A stretch of 64,000 nt of DNA from assembly GCF_001746415.1 (NCBI RefSeq), contig NZ_MEHJ01000001.1, positions 8,128,501 to 8,192,500 on the forward strand. The letters are read 5' to 3'. This DNA comes from Streptomyces agglomeratus (lineage in GTDB: Bacteria > Actinomycetota > Actinomycetes > Streptomycetales > Streptomycetaceae). Positions 61,464-64,000 of the stretch are shown piece after piece (the first letter of the stretch is position 1; each line of letters starts with the position of its first letter). The position numbers and the translations under genes are program-made. The notes beneath the pieces are model-generated. The model ran no database searches and was not told the origin of the DNA. It saw only the letters and a program-made list of their open reading frames with translations.

Positions 61464-62066
61464 GTGGATCTGTGGGGGCTGATCGCTGATCATCCCTGGT
61501 GGGCCGGCTTCATCGTCGTCGGCGCCCTGGCCACGCTCGTCCTTCTCGCGAAGCTGCTGTCCTTCCTGTTCGGCGCCGGCACGTACGCCTACGTCGAACA
61601 GGGCGAGGACTACGCCTCTGCCGCTCCGTCGAGCGAGGCCGTGGATCCGGCTGTGCTGACCTTCAAGATGAAGCAACTCTCCGCGACGAGCGCGACGGGC
61701 TTCGAGCAGGCGTGCGCCGATCTCCTGGCCCGTGACGGGTTCCGCAGCACACGGAGGGTGGGAGGCGCCGGTGACCTCGGAGTGGACGTCACCGCCCGTG
61801 ACCACGACGACCGGCTCCTGATTCTGCAGTGCAAGCAGTATCAGAACCCGGTCGGCTCAGGACACGTCCAGAAATTCAACGGAACGGCCCGCCTCCACCA
61901 TGGAGCCGATCTCCCGATCATGATCGGCCTCAACGGCTTCACACAGCCCGCGATCGACTTCGCCGCGCACCACAACCTCATCCTCATGGGCCGTCCGGAA
62001 CTGAAGAGGTGGGCCCACGGCCAGCACCTCTACGACGTCCTTGGTATCCAGAGCACGACGCAGTGA
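61464..62066 (+). CDS. Second membrane-anchored Mrr-like restriction endonuclease
   Basis: 200 residues from GTG 61464. One or two N-terminal helices (WWAGFIVVGALATLVLLAKL, LSFLFGAGTYAYV) precede an Mrr_cat domain: GFEQACADLLARDGFRSTRR, GGAGDLGVDVTARDHDDR, LLILQCKQYQNPVGSGHVQK (D...QCK). HVQKFNGTARLHHGAD is the typical following helix. Diverged from the first nuclease, so not a recent duplicate. Confidence 0.88.
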   Translation: MDLWGLIADHPWWAGFIVVGALATLVLLAKLLSFLFGAGTYAYVEQGEDYASAAPSSEAVDPAVLTFKMKQLSATSATGFEQACADLLARDGFRSTRRVGGAGDLGVDVTARDHDDRLLILQCKQYQNPVGSGHVQKFNGTARLHHGADLPIMIGLNGFTQPAIDFAAHHNLILMGRPELKRWAHGQHLYDVLGIQSTTQ

Positions 62067-62581
62067 TCCGAGACCGGCCCCGCCCTGCTGCTGGTCGGCA
62101 CGCACGCCTCACCTCCGCGTGGCGGGAGCGGCGCGGGTAGGGCTAATCCCGTTCCGGGGACGGCAGGACCGCTATGCCTTTGCGGCCAATCCAGGGTGAG
62201 GTTCTCGGCCTAGAGGTTCGCGTCACCGTGGCGAGGGCGTCGAGTTTGCCTTGGGTGTGTGCGGCTTGCTCCCGCCCGGGATACCGGTGCGCCGGGTGGC
62301 GGGAGTGGGGTGCATGGTGCCCGCCCTCAGGGCTCGCTGGCCAAGGCCGCGGTGGTGGGGCCCGGCCGAGGAGCGGACTGTTGGAGGTCGGCTGACGGCC
62401 GGGGCGGGGTTGAGCGTGGGTCCGCAGACGGCGGCCCGGGTCACAGGGGGGCCGGGCCGCCGTTGCGTCGTCCTGAGCCGGTACGAGGTGACGGCTGCTC
62501 TGGTGGGTAACCCCCACTGGACATTCTGGTGGGATTGAAAGGCCGACCCGCGTCGGTTCGGCGGGCTGCCATCATGCTCAG
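62067..62581. other. 515-bp stretch without a gene
   Basis: Only shadow frames. It separates the Mrr module from the gene at 62582 and contains the latter's promoter. Confidence 0.5.
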
Positions 62582-63034
62582 ATGGCCCACGACATAGTGT
62601 TCTTCCTCGCCGCCGACGACGAGACCGCTGCTGCCACGCGCCCGCGGGGACCTGGTGAGGCTTTTGAGTCAGTGACCTGCCGTTTCATTGAGCCGGACAG
62701 TGCCATCGCCGAATGGGACATGTACTTCGAGGAGCCTTCGGCCGATGCCCCGCCGGTTGATCAGCTCCTTGGGTGGGCGTGGCCAGACTGGGTCACTGCC
62801 CCCTTGAACGACGGCGTTGAGGTGTTCGCTCTGCCGCAGCGGTTGACCCGGGCGCTGGCCAACGCGAGCTCCGCCGAGCTGGAAGAGCTTGCAGGCCGCT
62901 GGACCACGCGCCTCCGATCCGAGGACAGAGACGACATGACCGACGATGACATGCTGGCTGTCCTGCAAGGCGTTGCCCGCCTCGCAGCGTCTGCGGTGAA
63001 TACGGGCGGCGGCCTCTACAGCTGGAGCTTCTGA
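62582..63034 (+). CDS. Hypothetical soluble protein
   Basis: 150 residues: DIVFFLAADDETAAATRPRG, LLGWAWPDWVTAPLNDGVEV and SSAELEELAGRWTTRLRSED, an acidic protein resembling the Streptomyces DUF1877-like or immunity-like small proteins without a firm match. Its end overlaps the convergent gene by 19 bp. Confidence 0.6.
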   Translation: MAHDIVFFLAADDETAAATRPRGPGEAFESVTCRFIEPDSAIAEWDMYFEEPSADAPPVDQLLGWAWPDWVTAPLNDGVEVFALPQRLTRALANASSAELEELAGRWTTRLRSEDRDDMTDDDMLAVLQGVARLAASAVNTGGGLYSWSF

Positions 63035-63414
63035 CCGTCCCTCCGCAAGGGGCGCTCGTTCTTGACGCCGCTGCACGCCAGGAGCTCGGTCCCGGTCGCG
63101 TCGAAGTACAAGGTGAAGAACCAGGACCGGTCTGCAGCGACGATGTTGCCCGTACGCAGTTGCTCGTCGCAGTGCCGAGCGCGGAGGATCTCAACGGTCT
63201 CGTCGAGGCCGAGGGTTGTCAGGCCGATCTTCAACGACCGCTTCAGCCTTGTCGCAGCGATGCCAAGGACCATCCACTGTGGCGGCTGTCCGTCGTAGAG
63301 CATGACCTCGCCGCCGGCGGCGATGGCGTCGCGCGCTGCCTTGCAGGCACTGGTCTGGTCTTTGAGCATCGCAGTGATGTCGCGCTGGCTTGGATTCTTG
63401 TCTTCGGTGGCCAC
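63016..63414 (-). CDS. Hypothetical protein
   Basis: 132 residues from GTG 63414 (frame open to 63438). QTSACKAARDAIAAGGEVML, YDGQPPQWMVLGIAATRLKR and SWFFTLYFDATGTELLACSG suggest a mixed alpha/beta soluble protein. No family recognised. Confidence 0.55.
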   Translation of the reverse strand: MATEDKNPSQRDITAMLKDQTSACKAARDAIAAGGEVMLYDGQPPQWMVLGIAATRLKRSLKIGLTTLGLDETVEILRARHCDEQLRTGNIVAADRSWFFTLYFDATGTELLACSGVKNERPLRRDGQKLQL

Positions 63415-63727
63415 GCGGCGACTGTAGAGACCGAACACAGGCGTTGCTACAGGATTCGGCGTGACCTGCGCAGGGCTTTGGGACAGCGGCGGTCGTGACA
63501 GGTAGAGCTGGAGACCGGCATGTCAACGATCAAGTAATTCCCCACGTTCTGCCTGATCAGCGTCAGGTACCTCGCCACCCTGGCGGTCACGATTCCCCAG
63601 GGGGACGCTGACCGTTGATGGTGCTCGTAACAAAAGCTGCCGGAGTAATGCCGAGATGATCTGGTATCCGACCGACCGCGAGGAAAACCCGTTGGCTGTC
63701 GGTGTTCCCTGCTGGAACGATCCTGGG

Positions 63728-64000
63728 ATGACCGACCACCGTGATGCCGTCCTCCGCCTGTGGGGTCGCCAGCTCTACGAGCGTCAGGGCGAGCCACTGG
63801 CCTGGGCGGAGGCGGTCCTGGAGGCCACCGGTCGCCCGCCGACCGCCGTTACCGCGGCGATGTCCGGCCGACTCGACGCCCTCGCTGATTCCCCATCGGA
63901 CCGCGCATGGCTGCTGTTCCGTACGGTCGCCAAGCTGGCCGCGAACCTGCGGGGCGACGGCCGCTACGACGCGGACGTCGGCACCCGAATCAGCCCACTG
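63728..64000 (+). CDS. Hypothetical protein, cut by the window edge
   Basis: ATG 63728 opens a frame with no stop to the edge (91 codons so far). RDAVLRLWGRQLYERQGEPL and AMSGRLDALADSPSDRAWLL are helical and polar. Its real length is unknown. Confidence 0.55.
   Translation, partial: MTDHRDAVLRLWGRQLYERQGEPLAWAEAVLEATGRPPTAVTAAMSGRLDALADSPSDRAWLLFRTVAKLAANLRGDGRYDADVGTRISPL

Noticed and set aside
1..64000. tRNA genes or a CRISPR array
   Set aside because: I scanned for T-arm patterns such as GGTTCGAA and for regularly spaced repeats and saw none; a covariance search would be needed to be certain.

Overview
The window looks like accessory DNA from a Streptomyces chromosome arm, a linear plasmid or a decayed integrative element. 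The evidence is very high GC, frequent GTG/TTG starts, 4-nt start/stop overlaps, a conservon (cvnABCD), a DUF5753-type XRE regulator with a DUF397 partner, DUF5999, amphi-Trp and sIHF-type proteins, and a dense mix of insertion sequences and broken genes. No rRNA, tRNA or CRISPR array was found.

Layout. 0.2-5.9 kb: a complete IS3-family element, plasmid/ICE-like small genes including a truncated GGDEF gene, a 919-bp element with IS21-like ends that carries a cargo gene and no transposase, a 63-bp palindrome, and a RelE/ParE-type toxin-antitoxin pair. 6.3-7.7 kb: a second-copy RNA polymerase alpha subunit gene (rpoA-like) next to an sIHF (actinobacterial integration host factor) paralogue, away from the ribosomal protein operon. 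7.8-18.5 kb: decayed DNA holding a truncated SET gene, a recombinase remnant, an MFS chimera, a frameshifted carboxymuconolactone decarboxylase-like gene, a truncated phosphotransferase and a frameshifted ABC exporter, with a few intact genes (DUF2252, amphi-Trp, a membrane protein).

20.6-29.1 kb: a minus-strand, largely translation-coupled gene cluster that looks biosynthetic and that I cannot match to a known pathway. It encodes an ACP-thioesterase, a ketosynthase-like partner, a ketosynthase and an ACP-acyl/aryl-AMP ligase, followed upstream by less GC-rich genes for a nucleoside-deoxyribosyltransferase-like protein, a SMUG2/DUF4918 uracil-DNA-glycosylase-like protein, a degenerate RibD-like deaminase fused to a methyltransferase, and a truncated KsgA/Erm-like methyltransferase. 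A divergent HTH/TPR regulator sits at the head. The likely theme is an acyl or aryl chain combined with pyrimidine nucleoside chemistry.

31-42 kb: a large minus-strand signalling operon containing an XRE regulator, an RsbW-like ATPase, DUF5999, three tiny coupled ORFs, cvnA-D, a GAF protein, an acyl-CoA dehydrogenase, a LuxR-type regulator and a STAS protein. The GTPase gene cvnD has a frameshift in its P-loop. A divergent TPR regulator is cut by an in-frame amber codon. 42-50 kb: TrmO, an XRE/DUF397 pair behind a 19-bp palindrome, a histidine phosphatase, another TPR regulator, DUF1266 and an EF-G domain IV-like small protein. 50-59 kb: a CoiA-like gene with an IS630-family element just upstream, RNase HI, an IS5-like element, a group II intron with a decayed reverse transcriptase directly beside it, and an ISL3 remnant. 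60.4-62.1 kb: a compact module of two membrane-anchored Mrr-type nucleases interleaved with two tiny membrane proteins, possibly a defence module. The last gene runs off the right edge.
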